Shown here in pieces: positions 15,938-25,280 of a DNA stretch of 64,000 nucleotides. Under the pieces are notes generated by a model. The model was not told the origin of the DNA. It did no database searches and saw only the letters and a program-made list of their open reading frames with translations. Made by a program: the position numbers and the translations under genes. The first letter of the stretch is position 1, and each line of letters begins with the position of its first letter. Source of the stretch: Dactylosporangium sp. AC04546 (GTDB taxonomy: Bacteria > Actinomycetota > Actinomycetes > Mycobacteriales > Micromonosporaceae). The stretch lies in contig NZ_JAHYSG010000017.1 in assembly GCF_022095675.1 (NCBI RefSeq), positions 62,001 to 126,000 of the forward strand, in the 5' to 3' direction.

Positions 15938-18901
15938 TTGCTGGCACTCGTGCTCGCGGCGTTGCGAGCGAGGCGCGCGCAGGCGCTGACACTGCTCGTC
16001 CTGAGCACGCTCGCCGCGGCCGCCGCCGCGGCGGCCCCCTGGTATGTGCTGGCCTCCACCGAACGGGTCGCCACCCGGCACATGGAGACCGCGCCGATCC
16101 AGGAGCGGTCGCTGGAGACGATCGGTGAGACGAAGATCGAGGGCGGCTCGATCACCGACATCGTCGCGGCGCAGGCCGAGCTGACGCAGCAGGTCGTCGG
16201 GCTGGACGGGTTCACCGTCTACACGCAGGCCCACGTCACCGGCCAGTCGTCAACGGTGCCGGCCAGCTCGGCGAGCGAGCCGCGCTCCACCGGCTCGCCG
16301 CTGGTGATGCGGACCGACGCGTGCGAGCACGCCGTCATCGAGGGCCGCTGCGCGACCGCGGCGGGCGAGGCGATGCTCAGCTACCGCACCGCCCGCTTCC
16401 TGCGGCTGAAGGCCGGCGACCCGATCGTCTTCACGTCGACCAACCTCAACGAACCGGCCCAGCTGACGGTCGTGGGCGTCTACCGCCCCGACGACCCGGC
16501 CGACCCGTTCTGGAGCAGCAACTCCCAGCTCGTCGCGCAGTCCCTGCCGACCAGCCCGCCCCCCGAGATCACCGAGCCGGTGGACGACGCCGTGCTCGTC
16601 GGTGCGGCCACCCTCGACGCGATCAAGCCGAAGAACGTCCGCACGATCACCGACCTGATCGCGCAGCCGGCACTGCTCGTCGACCACCAGCCCGACGTCG
16701 TGCGGGCCTACCTCGACGCCGCGACGGTGGACGCCGCCAACAACCGGCTCACCCTCACCACCTCGATCTACGAGGTCATCAAGGACATCGAGCGGGACCG
16801 GCAGCTGGTCTCGCTGGGCGTGCCGGTCGGCGCCTTCCAGCTGCTGATCCTGTGCTGGTTCGCGCTGTACCTCGCGGTGAAGTACACCGGCGAGGAGCGC
16901 CGGCCGGACATCGGGCTGGTGAAGCTGCGCGGCGCGACCCGCGGGCGCACCTGGAGCCTGGTCGGCGGGCAGAGCGGGCTGCCGATGCTCGGCGGGGCGG
17001 TGCTCGGCCTCCCGCTCGGCTATCTCGTCGCCACCGCGGTCAACGGCGCCATCCGCGACCCGGCCGTGCGAGATCAGGCGTTCCAGCTCTCGCTCGGCGC
17101 CGTCGCGCTGGCGGTCGTCGGCGCGCTGCTGGCCGCCCTGCTCGCCGAGCGCCGGTCGCTCGGGGCGAGCGTCGCCGAGTTGCTGCGGCAGAGCCCGGCC
17201 CGGGCTGGAGCCTGGCGCGACCTGCTCGACCTGGTGCTGGTCATCATCGCGGTCGCCGCGCTCTGGCAGCTGCGCAACCGCGCCGAGGGCGACGTGGCCG
17301 GCCTGGCGCTGCTCGCCCCCGGCCTGGCGGCGCTGGCGTTCGCCCTGGTCGCCGCGCGGCTCATCACCTACGGCGCGGGCCGTCTGGTCGAGGGCGCGCT
17401 CCGCCACGGCCGTCCGGCTCGGGCCCTCAGCGCGATCTATCTCGCCCGGCGCCCGGGCGTCCACCGGCTCGCCGCGCTGATCATCGTCACCGTGGCCCTG
17501 CTGTGCACGTCGTTCCTGACCTGGAACGCCGGGCAGGAGGCCGGCCGGCACCGGGCCGAGCTGGAGGTCGGCGCCGACCGGGTGCTGACGGTGCGGGCCG
17601 AGAACCGGCTGGCCCTGCTGGAGGCGGTGCGCCGCGCCGACCCCGGCGGCAAGTCGGCGATGGCCGCCGTGCAGTCGCTGTCCAGCGGCAACGATCGGGT
17701 GCTGCTGGTCGACAGCCCGCGGCTGGCGGCGGTGGCGGCCTGGCGCCCGGAGTACGGCCTGAGCGCCGCGCAGACCGCGGCGCTGCTGCACCCGAAGGCC
17801 CCCGACCCGGTCTACGTCACCGGCGGCCAGCTCACGCTCGACGTCACCAACCACTACACCGTGCCCGACCGCCAGCGGGTGGTCGTGCTCGACGTCGTGA
17901 TGGCCGACCCGGCGGGCACCCGCACCGTCGTGCGGCTCGGCCCGCTCACCGAGGGCCAGCAGCGGCTCACCGCGCCGGTGCCCGCCTGCACCAAGGCGCC
18001 CGGCTGCCGGCTGAGCTCGCTGAACATCATGCAGAGCACGCTGGAGCAGAAGATCTTCTTCGCGTCGCGGCCCGGCATCGAGGTGACCGTCCACGGCATC
18101 ACCCAGAGCGGCCCGGACCAGACGGTGGTCGGCCGGGAGACGCTTGCCGACCGGTCCCGCTGGCGGCTCGACGTCAACGGGGTGCCGCCCAACCTGATCG
18201 TGGTCCCGGCCACCGACGGCTTGCTGCTCAAGGTCGCGCCGATCCGCACGGGCGGCGCGACCGACCCGGGCGTCTACCCGCTCGACGCGCCGGCCCCGAT
18301 CATGAGCGTGCGAGCCCGGCCGCTCAAGCCGCGGCTCATCGGCGACCAGCGGGTCAGCTACGGCACCACCGCGCTGACCGAGACGATCGGTGCCACCGCG
18401 GCCCGGCTGCCACGGCTGGGCGAGCAGGGTGTGCTGGTCGACCTGGAGTACGCCGACCGGCTCGCCGCCGACTTCGGCGCCGGCGAGTCGCTGCAGGTCT
18501 GGCTGGCCCGCGACGCACCGCCCGACCTGCCCGACAAGCTGCGCAAAGAGGGCCTGATCGTCCTCGGCGAGGAGTCGATCGACAGCGTCGCCGAGCGGTA
18601 CGCCTCCTTCGGTCCGCCGCTGACCCTGCAGTTCATGCTGCTGTCGGCGATCATCGGGGTCGCGCTCGCGGCCGGGGCGACGATCATCGTCGCCGCCGTC
18701 GAGCGCCGGCCGCGCGCCCGCGAGCTGGCCGCGCTGCGCCACCAGGGCGCCTCGGCCCGCCTGGTCAAACGGGTGAGCATCGAGGGGTACCTCGTCCTGG
18801 TCGGCGTCTCGGTGCTGCTGGGCCTGCTGCTGGCCGCGCTGATCCACGCCTACGTCGGAGACGTCATGCCCTACTTCGCCGACGGATGGAGCGCGCCGTG
18901 A
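15938..18901 (+). CDS. Large FtsX-type ABC transporter permease (operon 2, first)
   Basis: 987 residues, TTG at 15938 behind GGGGGAGGGG. It has the same plan as the 8556 permease: N-terminal helix (about 15-38), ectodomain 1 with a C-x8-C pair in 'TDACEHAVIEGRCAT', membrane block starting 'PVGAFQLLILCWFALYLAV' (about residue 295), further helices, ectodomain 2 with C-x5-C in 'PACTKAPGCRLSS', and a C-terminal FtsX domain ('LQFMLLSAIIGVALAAGATIIV' type helices from about 890). The stop overlaps the next permease start. Operon 2 therefore encodes two permeases and one ATPase. Substrate unknown. Confidence 0.8.
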   Translation: MLALVLAALRARRAQALTLLVLSTLAAAAAAAAPWYVLASTERVATRHMETAPIQERSLETIGETKIEGGSITDIVAAQAELTQQVVGLDGFTVYTQAHVTGQSSTVPASSASEPRSTGSPLVMRTDACEHAVIEGRCATAAGEAMLSYRTARFLRLKAGDPIVFTSTNLNEPAQLTVVGVYRPDDPADPFWSSNSQLVAQSLPTSPPPEITEPVDDAVLVGAATLDAIKPKNVRTITDLIAQPALLVDHQPDVVRAYLDAATVDAANNRLTLTTSIYEVIKDIERDRQLVSLGVPVGAFQLLILCWFALYLAVKYTGEERRPDIGLVKLRGATRGRTWSLVGGQSGLPMLGGAVLGLPLGYLVATAVNGAIRDPAVRDQAFQLSLGAVALAVVGALLAALLAERRSLGASVAELLRQSPARAGAWRDLLDLVLVIIAVAALWQLRNRAEGDVAGLALLAPGLAALAFALVAARLITYGAGRLVEGALRHGRPARALSAIYLARRPGVHRLAALIIVTVALLCTSFLTWNAGQEAGRHRAELEVGADRVLTVRAENRLALLEAVRRADPGGKSAMAAVQSLSSGNDRVLLVDSPRLAAVAAWRPEYGLSAAQTAALLHPKAPDPVYVTGGQLTLDVTNHYTVPDRQRVVVLDVVMADPAGTRTVVRLGPLTEGQQRLTAPVPACTKAPGCRLSSLNIMQSTLEQKIFFASRPGIEVTVHGITQSGPDQTVVGRETLADRSRWRLDVNGVPPNLIVVPATDGLLLKVAPIRTGGATDPGVYPLDAPAPIMSVRARPLKPRLIGDQRVSYGTTALTETIGATAARLPRLGEQGVLVDLEYADRLAADFGAGESLQVWLARDAPPDLPDKLRKEGLIVLGEESIDSVAERYASFGPPLTLQFMLLSAIIGVALAAGATIIVAAVERRPRARELAALRHQGASARLVKRVSIEGYLVLVGVSVLLGLLLAALIHAYVGDVMPYFADGWSAP

Positions 18902-21900
18902 TCGGGCTGGTCCTGTCGATGATCCGGGCCCGTCCGGGCCAGGCGGTCACGGCCTTCCTGCTCGCCATGTTCGCGCTGGCGGCGGCGGTGAGCGCGCCGG
19001 TCTACACCACGACCGCCGACCGTGCCGTGGTGGCCAGCGAGGTCGCATCGGCGCCGGTCGAGGAGCGGGTCGTGCAGGCCCGCCGCCAGTCCGAGGCCCA
19101 CGACCGCGGCTTCGAGGACCTGGTGCCCGACATCTTCCGCGTGCCGGGCTTCACGAGCGTCTTCAGCACCGAGGTCAACACCTACATGGCGACCGGCGCG
19201 CCGGGCGTCGACGACGTCGCACCCCGGCTGGTGTACCGCGACAACGCCTGCGCCCACCTGCGCCTGGTCGCCGGCCGGTGCTTCATCAGCGAGACCGAGG
19301 TCGTCGTCGGCAGGGCGACGTTCGACAAGCTCAAGCTGACCGTCGGCGGCACCGTGGAGGCGAGCTACGCGACCTACGACAGCGAGGGTCAGGAGTGGAT
19401 CCGCAACGGTCCGATCCTCACCCTGACCGTCGTGGGCGCGTACGAGGTGCTCGACACGTCGGAGCAGTACTGGTCCGACCTCGACTACTTCGACCCGCGG
19501 CCGACCGACCGGAAGGTGATCGAGCCGGTCCTCGCCAGCCGCCGCACCCTCGAGGCGATCGAGCACGTGCGGGAGTCGCAGGCGCTCGACGTGGTGATCG
19601 ACGACGACGCGATCACCGGCGAGACTCTCCAGACGATCAACGACGCCGTGAAGCAGGGCCGCGACAAGCTCATCGGCCTGCCCGGCGGGCCGACGGTCAG
19701 GACCGAGCTGCCCGCCCTGATCGAGCGGATCGACAAGAACCGGTCGCTGGTCGGCGAGGTCGTGCCGGTGGCCGCGGTACCGCTGGTGCTGCTCTGCTGG
19801 TTCGTGCTGTTCATCGCCGTCGCGTCGGCGACCCAGGAACGGCGCCTGGAGCTCGGCCTGCTCGCCCTGCGCGGGCTCAGCGCCCCGCGCCGCTGGTGGC
19901 TCGCCGCCGGCGAGAGCATCCTGCCGATCCTGGCCGGCGCGGGCGCCGGCTTCTTCCTCGGCCACTACCTGGTCCGGCTCGCGGCCTGGCTGCTGCTGTC
20001 GAGCTCGGCGAGCGTGCCGCTGTCGTCCGGCGCGAACTGGTGGGCCCTGACGGCCCTCGTCGGCGCCCTGTTCGCGGCGCTGCTGGCGCAGCGCGCCGAG
20101 CTCGCCAAGCGCACCGTCGACCTGCTCCGCAACGTGCCGAGCCGGCTGTCGCGCTGGGGCGCCCCGGTGTTCGAGGTCGCCGTGATCGCGCTGGCCGTGG
20201 TCGCCGTCGTGCAGCTGCGGCAGGGCGGCGGCGGGCTGACCGGGTTCGCCGTGTTCGCGCCGTCGCTCATCGTCATCGCGCTGGCCCTGGTCGCGGCGCG
20301 GGGCGTCCTGCCGATCGCCGAACGCGTCGGCCGGCGCGCCATGCGCGAGGGCCGCATCGGCCGCACGCTGGCCGCCTACGCGATGTCCCGCCGCCCGGGC
20401 AGCCAGCGGGTGCTCGCGCTGCTCGTGGTGGCCGTCGCGCTGATGTGCTTCGCGGCGACCGCGGCCAGCGCCTCCAGCGACACCCGCGACGAGCGGGTCC
20501 GCGTCGAGCTCGGCGCGCCGCGGGTGCTCACTGTCGAGACGGTCAGCCGCGCGGCGCTGCTGGCCAAGGTGCGCGCGATCGACCCCGACGGGAAGTTCGC
20601 GATGGCGGCCGCCGAGGTGCCGGTCTCGGAGGACACGGGTGTACCGCCGATGCTGGCCGTCGACAGCCGGGCGCTGGCCGCGACGGCGCTGTGGGACGAC
20701 GCCCACCTCAGCGCCGCCGAGGCTGCCGGCCTGCTGCACCCGGCGGGGCCGCGCGACCCGATCATCGTGACCAACAAGGACCTGTCGCTCGACGTCACCA
20801 TCGACAAGACGGTGGACGCGTTCCGGGTGCGCTGGACCGCCGTGGTGGTACCGCTGGACGGCTCGACCGCCGGCCAGGTCGACCTCGGCCTGGTGCAGCT
20901 CGGCCGGCACACGTACACCCGCAACCTCCCCATGTGCGTGGAGGGCTGCCGCCTCGTCTCCCTCCAGATGGACCAGCCGGAGGGCCGGGGCTTCGACGTC
21001 ACGATGACGCTGCACGGCCTGAGCCAGGCCGGGAAGGTCATCGCTGACGCGGCCGGCTTCGCCGACACGTCCCAGTGGCGGGTGCCGGAGACGCCGGGCT
21101 CGAAGCTGCTCGTGCCGAAGCTCACCTCGACCCAGGACGGCCTGCGCGCCGAGGTCGCCAACTACCGGGGCGCCGACGTCGCGGTCAAGATCATGCCGAC
21201 CGACGTGCCCTCGCCGCTGCCGGTGGTCATCGCCGGCCGGACCGCCATGGGCGATCACATGACCGCCTTCGACGGCGGGCAGCTGTCGACCACCATCGCC
21301 GGCGAGGTGGGCATCCTGCCGCGCGTGGCCGACCGGGGCGCGCTGGTCGACCTCGACTACGCCGAGCGGATGTCGACCGACGCCGGCGACGCGCGGCAGC
21401 CGCAGATCTGGCTCGGCCCGGCCGCCCCGCCCGACATCCTCGACCGCGTGCGCGACCAGGGCCTCACCGTCGCCTCCGACCGTTCGATCGAGCCGCTGCG
21501 GGCCGCCCTCGACGAGCAGGGTCCCGCCGTCGCGCTCCGGTTCCACCAGCTGGCCGGCGGTTTGGCGGTACTGCTGGCGGTCGGTGCGCTCTGGATGGTC
21601 GCCAGCCTCGACCGCCAGCGCCGCTCCGGGGAGCTGCGGGCGCTGCGGGCCCAGGGCGTGGCCCGGCGCGACGCGGCGACCAGCGGTTACCTGGCCCTGG
21701 TCGGCACGGCCGTGCTCATCGGGCCGTTCGCGGCTCTGGTCAGCTGGCTGCTCGTAAGGGAATATCTCCCGGTGTTCACCGACGACCCCGGCACCTTCGA
21801 GGTGTCGTACTGGCCGTCGCCGATCCCGGTCGCCGTCACCTGGCTGGCGGCCGGCGTACTGCTCGCGGGTGCCGCCGTCGTCGCCGGCGCCCGGCTCCGT

Positions 21901-21924
21901 GCCGCAACGAGGGGGAAGCGATGA
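18898..21924 (+). CDS. Large FtsX-type ABC transporter permease (operon 2, second)
   Basis: 1008 residues with the GTG at 18898 that overlaps the previous stop; an ATG at 18886 in the same frame is a possible alternative. It is a paralogue of the 8556 and 15938 products: N-terminal helix, ectodomain 1 with 'DNACAHLRLVAGRC' (C-x9-C), membrane block around 'AAVPLVLLCWFVLFIAVASAT', ectodomain 2 with 'PMCVEGCRLVSL' (C-x3-C), and C-terminal FtsX helices. 'RLVYRDNAC' is almost the same as in the first permease, which shows recent common ancestry. With its neighbour it may form a heterodimeric membrane core served by the 21921 ATPase. Confidence 0.8.
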   Translation: MIGLVLSMIRARPGQAVTAFLLAMFALAAAVSAPVYTTTADRAVVASEVASAPVEERVVQARRQSEAHDRGFEDLVPDIFRVPGFTSVFSTEVNTYMATGAPGVDDVAPRLVYRDNACAHLRLVAGRCFISETEVVVGRATFDKLKLTVGGTVEASYATYDSEGQEWIRNGPILTLTVVGAYEVLDTSEQYWSDLDYFDPRPTDRKVIEPVLASRRTLEAIEHVRESQALDVVIDDDAITGETLQTINDAVKQGRDKLIGLPGGPTVRTELPALIERIDKNRSLVGEVVPVAAVPLVLLCWFVLFIAVASATQERRLELGLLALRGLSAPRRWWLAAGESILPILAGAGAGFFLGHYLVRLAAWLLLSSSASVPLSSGANWWALTALVGALFAALLAQRAELAKRTVDLLRNVPSRLSRWGAPVFEVAVIALAVVAVVQLRQGGGGLTGFAVFAPSLIVIALALVAARGVLPIAERVGRRAMREGRIGRTLAAYAMSRRPGSQRVLALLVVAVALMCFAATAASASSDTRDERVRVELGAPRVLTVETVSRAALLAKVRAIDPDGKFAMAAAEVPVSEDTGVPPMLAVDSRALAATALWDDAHLSAAEAAGLLHPAGPRDPIIVTNKDLSLDVTIDKTVDAFRVRWTAVVVPLDGSTAGQVDLGLVQLGRHTYTRNLPMCVEGCRLVSLQMDQPEGRGFDVTMTLHGLSQAGKVIADAAGFADTSQWRVPETPGSKLLVPKLTSTQDGLRAEVANYRGADVAVKIMPTDVPSPLPVVIAGRTAMGDHMTAFDGGQLSTTIAGEVGILPRVADRGALVDLDYAERMSTDAGDARQPQIWLGPAAPPDILDRVRDQGLTVASDRSIEPLRAALDEQGPAVALRFHQLAGGLAVLLAVGALWMVASLDRQRRSGELRALRAQGVARRDAATSGYLALVGTAVLIGPFAALVSWLLVREYLPVFTDDPGTFEVSYWPSPIPVAVTWLAAGVLLAGAAVVAGARLRAATRGKR

Positions 21925-22793
21925 ACGGACTGGCGGTCGCCTGCCGGCGGGTGGTGCACATCTACCGGGCCGAGGCCGGTGACGTGGTCGCGCTGGCGGG
22001 CGTCGACCTGTCGATCGGGCCGGGCGAGACGCTCGCGCTCGTCGGGCCGTCCGGCTCGGGCAAGTCGACGCTGATCGCGCTGCTCGCCGGGCTCATGCGC
22101 CCGTCGGCCGGCCGGGTCAACATCGGCACCTACGACATGGGCAAGCTCTCCGACAGTGAGATCGCCCGGCTGCGGGGCACGGAGATCGGCGTGGTGCTCC
22201 AGGGAGCGGCGCGCAACCTCCTGCCGTACGCGACGCTGCACCGCAACATCTGGCTCGCCCAGCGCCGCGCCGCCCGCACCGAGGGCATCAAGCTCGACGA
22301 CCCCGACCGCATCCTCGACCTCGTCGGCCTGCCCGGCCTCGGCCGCTCCCGGATCGACGACCTCGCCCCCGGCGCCCGCCAGCGCGCCGCGCTCGCCGTC
22401 GGCATCGCCGCCGGCCCCGGCCTGCTGCTCGTCGACGAGCCGACCAGCCAGCTCGACACGCACGGCCGCGACGAGGTGCTGGAGGCGCTGGAGACGGTCA
22501 ACCAGGAGCGCAACACGACCATCGTGGTCGTCACCCACGACGGTGAGGTGGGCACCCGCCTGGGCCGCGCGGTGACCATCCGTGACGGCCGGGTCGGCGC
22601 CGAGGGGCGCGACGGCCAGGACTTCGCCGTGGTCGCCGGCGACGGCACCGTGCAACTGCCACCCGAGGTTCTCGGCGACTTCCCGCCCGGCACGCTCTTC
22701 ACCGTCGAGCACATCGACGGACAGGTCACACTGGTCGCGGGTGGATCCGACCGGTCACTTGCGGCGGATCACCTGGGGCACGTGCAAAACTAG
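21921..22793 (+). CDS. ABC ATPase with altered signature and AbrB-like tail (operon 2)
   Basis: 290 residues, ATG overlapping the permease stop. Walker A 'GPSGSGKST' (42-50), Q94, Walker B 'LLLVDEPTSQLD' with D172-E173, His206. The signature position reads LAPGA (148-152) instead of LSGGQ. Residues about 236-273, including 'GDGTVQLPPEVLGDFPPGT', form the same AbrB-like hairpin as in the 11585 ATPase. The two proteins are clear paralogues, also sharing 'VLQGA.RNLLPY' after the Q-loop. As the only ATPase in operon 2, a homodimer would carry two altered signature motifs, or it may pair with the canonical ATPase of operon 1. Confidence 0.85.
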   Translation: MNGLAVACRRVVHIYRAEAGDVVALAGVDLSIGPGETLALVGPSGSGKSTLIALLAGLMRPSAGRVNIGTYDMGKLSDSEIARLRGTEIGVVLQGAARNLLPYATLHRNIWLAQRRAARTEGIKLDDPDRILDLVGLPGLGRSRIDDLAPGARQRAALAVGIAAGPGLLLVDEPTSQLDTHGRDEVLEALETVNQERNTTIVVVTHDGEVGTRLGRAVTIRDGRVGAEGRDGQDFAVVAGDGTVQLPPEVLGDFPPGTLFTVEHIDGQVTLVAGGSDRSLAADHLGHVQN

Positions 22794-22797
22794 GGCC

Positions 22798-23694
22798 ATG
22801 AGCGACCCACGGCAGAGTCAGTCGATCTTCACCCGCGGGGCGGTGGACCTCGGCGCCCTGGCCCGCAGTAACGCGGCCGCCGCCCAGCGCGCCGCCCAGC
22901 CGGCCCAGGCCCCGGCCGCGAGCGGCGCCAACGTCGTCGAGGTCAACGAGGCCACGTTCCAGAACGACGTGTTGCAGCGGTCGCTGACCACGCCGGTGGT
23001 GGTCGACTTCTACGTCGCCGGCAGCCAGCCCGACCAGCAGTTCTCCCCGCTGCTGCAGAAGCTGGCCGCCGAGGGGCAGGGCACGTGGCTCCTCGCCCGG
23101 GTAGACATCGAGCAGAGCCCGCGGCTCGCCCAGATGTTCCGCATCCAGGGCATCCCGTTCGTGGTGGCGATCGTGGGCGGCCAGCCCGTCGACGCGTTCA
23201 ACCAGATGCTCCCCGAGCAGCACCTGCGCCAGTGGATCGACGCGGTGCTCAAGGCCGCCGGCGTCGAGGTCGAGCACCCGGACGACCCGCGCCTGCTCGC
23301 CGCCGACGACGCGCTGATCGAGGGCGACCTCGACGGCGCCGAGGCGGCCTACCGCAAGATCCTCGCCGACACGCCCGGCGACCCGATCGCCGAGGCCGGC
23401 CTGGCCCAGGTCGGCCTCATGCGCCGGATCACCGGCGTCGACGTGCCGGCCGCGATGGCCGCCGCCCAGGCCCAGCCCGACGACGTCCCCGCCCAGCTGC
23501 TCGCGGCCGACATCGAGGTGGTCTCCGGCGAGGCCGAGCAGGCGTACCAGCGCCTCGTCAACCTCATCCGCCGCACGGCGGGCGACGACCGCGAGACGGT
23601 GCGCCAGCACCTCGTCTCGCTGTTCACCGTCGCCGGCCCTGACGACCCCGCGGTCGCCAAGGCTCGCCGGGCGCTGGCGAGCGCGCTCTTCTGA
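22798..23694 (+). CDS. Thioredoxin-fold/TPR protein (CnoX/YbbN-like) lacking the CxxC
   Basis: 298 residues, ATG at 22798, only 4 bases after the ATPase stop. Residues about 45-150 have a thioredoxin fold: 'TTPVVVDFYVAGSQPDQQFSPLL' type strand-turn-helix, 'LLARVDIEQSPRLAQMFRIQ' and the cis-proline region 'IQGIPFVVAIVGG'. At the active-site position there is GSQPDQ, with no cysteine. Residues about 160-298 are helical TPR-like repeats as in E. coli CnoX (YbbN), a holdase that hands clients to chaperones. A chaperone or scaffold role is more likely than redox catalysis. Confidence 0.85.
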   Translation: MSDPRQSQSIFTRGAVDLGALARSNAAAAQRAAQPAQAPAASGANVVEVNEATFQNDVLQRSLTTPVVVDFYVAGSQPDQQFSPLLQKLAAEGQGTWLLARVDIEQSPRLAQMFRIQGIPFVVAIVGGQPVDAFNQMLPEQHLRQWIDAVLKAAGVEVEHPDDPRLLAADDALIEGDLDGAEAAYRKILADTPGDPIAEAGLAQVGLMRRITGVDVPAAMAAAQAQPDDVPAQLLAADIEVVSGEAEQAYQRLVNLIRRTAGDDRETVRQHLVSLFTVAGPDDPAVAKARRALASALF

Positions 23695-23705
23695 GCCGGG
23701 CGCAC

Positions 23706-25262
23706 ATGCGCCGGATCGCCGTCGTCGACGCACCGAGCAACCTGGGGTTGCGGCCACCGACCGCCACCTCCGTTCCCGGCTGCGCGAAGGCGCCCGGCGC
23801 CCTGCGCGACCACGGCCTGCTCACCCGCCTGGGCGCCCGCGATGCGGGGTGCGTCACCCCGCCCCGCTACGACCCGGCGGGCTGGCAGCCCGGCGACGGC
23901 GTCGCCCAGGCGGCGGAGATCGCGGTCTTCGTCCGCCGCCTGGCCGACCGCATCGGCTCGATCCTCGCCCAGGGCGACTTCCCGGTCGTCCTGGGCGGCG
24001 ACTGCTCGATCCTGCTCGGCGCCGGCCTGGCCATGCGCCGCCACGCGGCTACCCTCGACGGCCGCGTCGGCCTGGTCTACGTCGACGGCCACTCCGACTT
24101 CCGCCACGAGGGCAACGCCTCCTACGTCGGCGCCGCCGCGGGCGAGGCCCTGGCCCTGGCGACCGGCCGCGGCCAGGTCAACCTGGCCTCCATCGAGCAG
24201 CGCCGCCCGTACTTCCGCGACGTCGACGTGGTCCTGCTGGGCATCCGCACCCACGACGAGTACCGCCTCGACCTCCAGGCCGCCGGCATCGTCGCCCGCG
24301 CCGTCCCGGAGCTGCGCTCGCACGGCGCCGCCCGCTCGGCCCAGTGGGCGCGCGACCAGCTCCGCGACTGCGCCGGCTACTGGGTCCACGTCGACGTCGA
24401 CGTCCTGGACCCGGCGGTCATGCCGGCCGTCGACGCCCCTGACGTGGGCGGCATCGCGTACCGCGAGCTGGAAATCCTCCTCAGCAACCTGGTCGCCGAC
24501 CCGCGCTGCGTGGGCGTCCAGGTGACGGTCTTCGACCCCGACTACGACCCGGACGGCCGCTACGCCGCCGAGGTGACCGACGTGCTGGTCGCCGGCCTGG
24601 AGCCGTTGGTGACGTCGACGGCGCTGGTGGCGTCGGACACGATGTTCCCGGTGTCGGGCGGGCCGGTGCCGGGCTTCCCGGTCTCGGCGCCGCCGGTCTC
24701 GGCTCCACCGCTGCGCGTCCCGGCCCCACCGACGGTGACCCCTCGCCCACCGGCGGATCCGTTCGCGGACCGGGATGAAGCCCCGCCCGCTGACCCCGAT
24801 CCGCGAGATGCGGATGAACCGGGCATATCGGACGAGCCGGACGCATACGCCGAGCCGGACCTGTACATCGAGCCCGAGTCGCAGCTTGAGCCTCAGGCCG
24901 AGGACGAGGCCGAGGACGAGCCGGAGATTCGCCAGGAGCCGGAGGAGCTGAGCGTGGTGGCCCGGACCCGCGGCCGCGTGTACGGCACCGAGGAGCGCAC
25001 GAACGCCCTCGCCGGCCTGGACCTGGCCCTCCCGGCCGGCCTCCGAGGCGCAGCCGCCGCCACGCCGGACGCCGCTGACGGCACGCCCGAGAGCACGCGC
25101 GGCCGGGGGAAGCGCCGCCCAAGCCCGCTGCTGTCACCGTTCGTGCCGGCCCAGCCCGCGCCGCGCGAGCTGTCCGACGACGCCCCGGACTCTCCGGTGG
25201 CCGACGTCGTACCGGCCGCCCGCACCCCCGTCGACGACGAGGAACCCAGGCCCACCGCCTGA
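23706..25262 (+). CDS. Ureohydrolase (arginase/agmatinase family) with Cys at a metal-ligand site and long C-terminal tail
   Basis: 518 residues. Residues 1-300 are an arginase-fold domain: 'VVLGGDCSILLG' (Cys100), 'YVDGHSDF' (D127, H129, D131), and 'HVDVDVLDP' (D230, D232, D235). Arginase normally has His at the GGDH position; here it is Cys100. This variant is found in some actinobacterial relatives, so the protein may still bind metal, but the substrate (arginine, agmatine, formimino- or guanidino-compound) cannot be told. Residues about 310-518 are low complexity: Pro-rich, then acidic (Glu/Asp repeats about 360-415), then Ala/Pro/Arg-rich. This tail is not part of the family. The ribosome-binding site is weak. 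Confidence 0.8.
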   Translation: MRRIAVVDAPSNLGLRPPTATSVPGCAKAPGALRDHGLLTRLGARDAGCVTPPRYDPAGWQPGDGVAQAAEIAVFVRRLADRIGSILAQGDFPVVLGGDCSILLGAGLAMRRHAATLDGRVGLVYVDGHSDFRHEGNASYVGAAAGEALALATGRGQVNLASIEQRRPYFRDVDVVLLGIRTHDEYRLDLQAAGIVARAVPELRSHGAARSAQWARDQLRDCAGYWVHVDVDVLDPAVMPAVDAPDVGGIAYRELEILLSNLVADPRCVGVQVTVFDPDYDPDGRYAAEVTDVLVAGLEPLVTSTALVASDTMFPVSGGPVPGFPVSAPPVSAPPLRVPAPPTVTPRPPADPFADRDEAPPADPDPRDADEPGISDEPDAYAEPDLYIEPESQLEPQAEDEAEDEPEIRQEPEELSVVARTRGRVYGTEERTNALAGLDLALPAGLRGAAAATPDAADGTPESTRGRGKRRPSPLLSPFVPAQPAPRELSDDAPDSPVADVVPAARTPVDDEEPRPTA

Positions 25263-25280
25263 CCCACCAGACGACCCACA

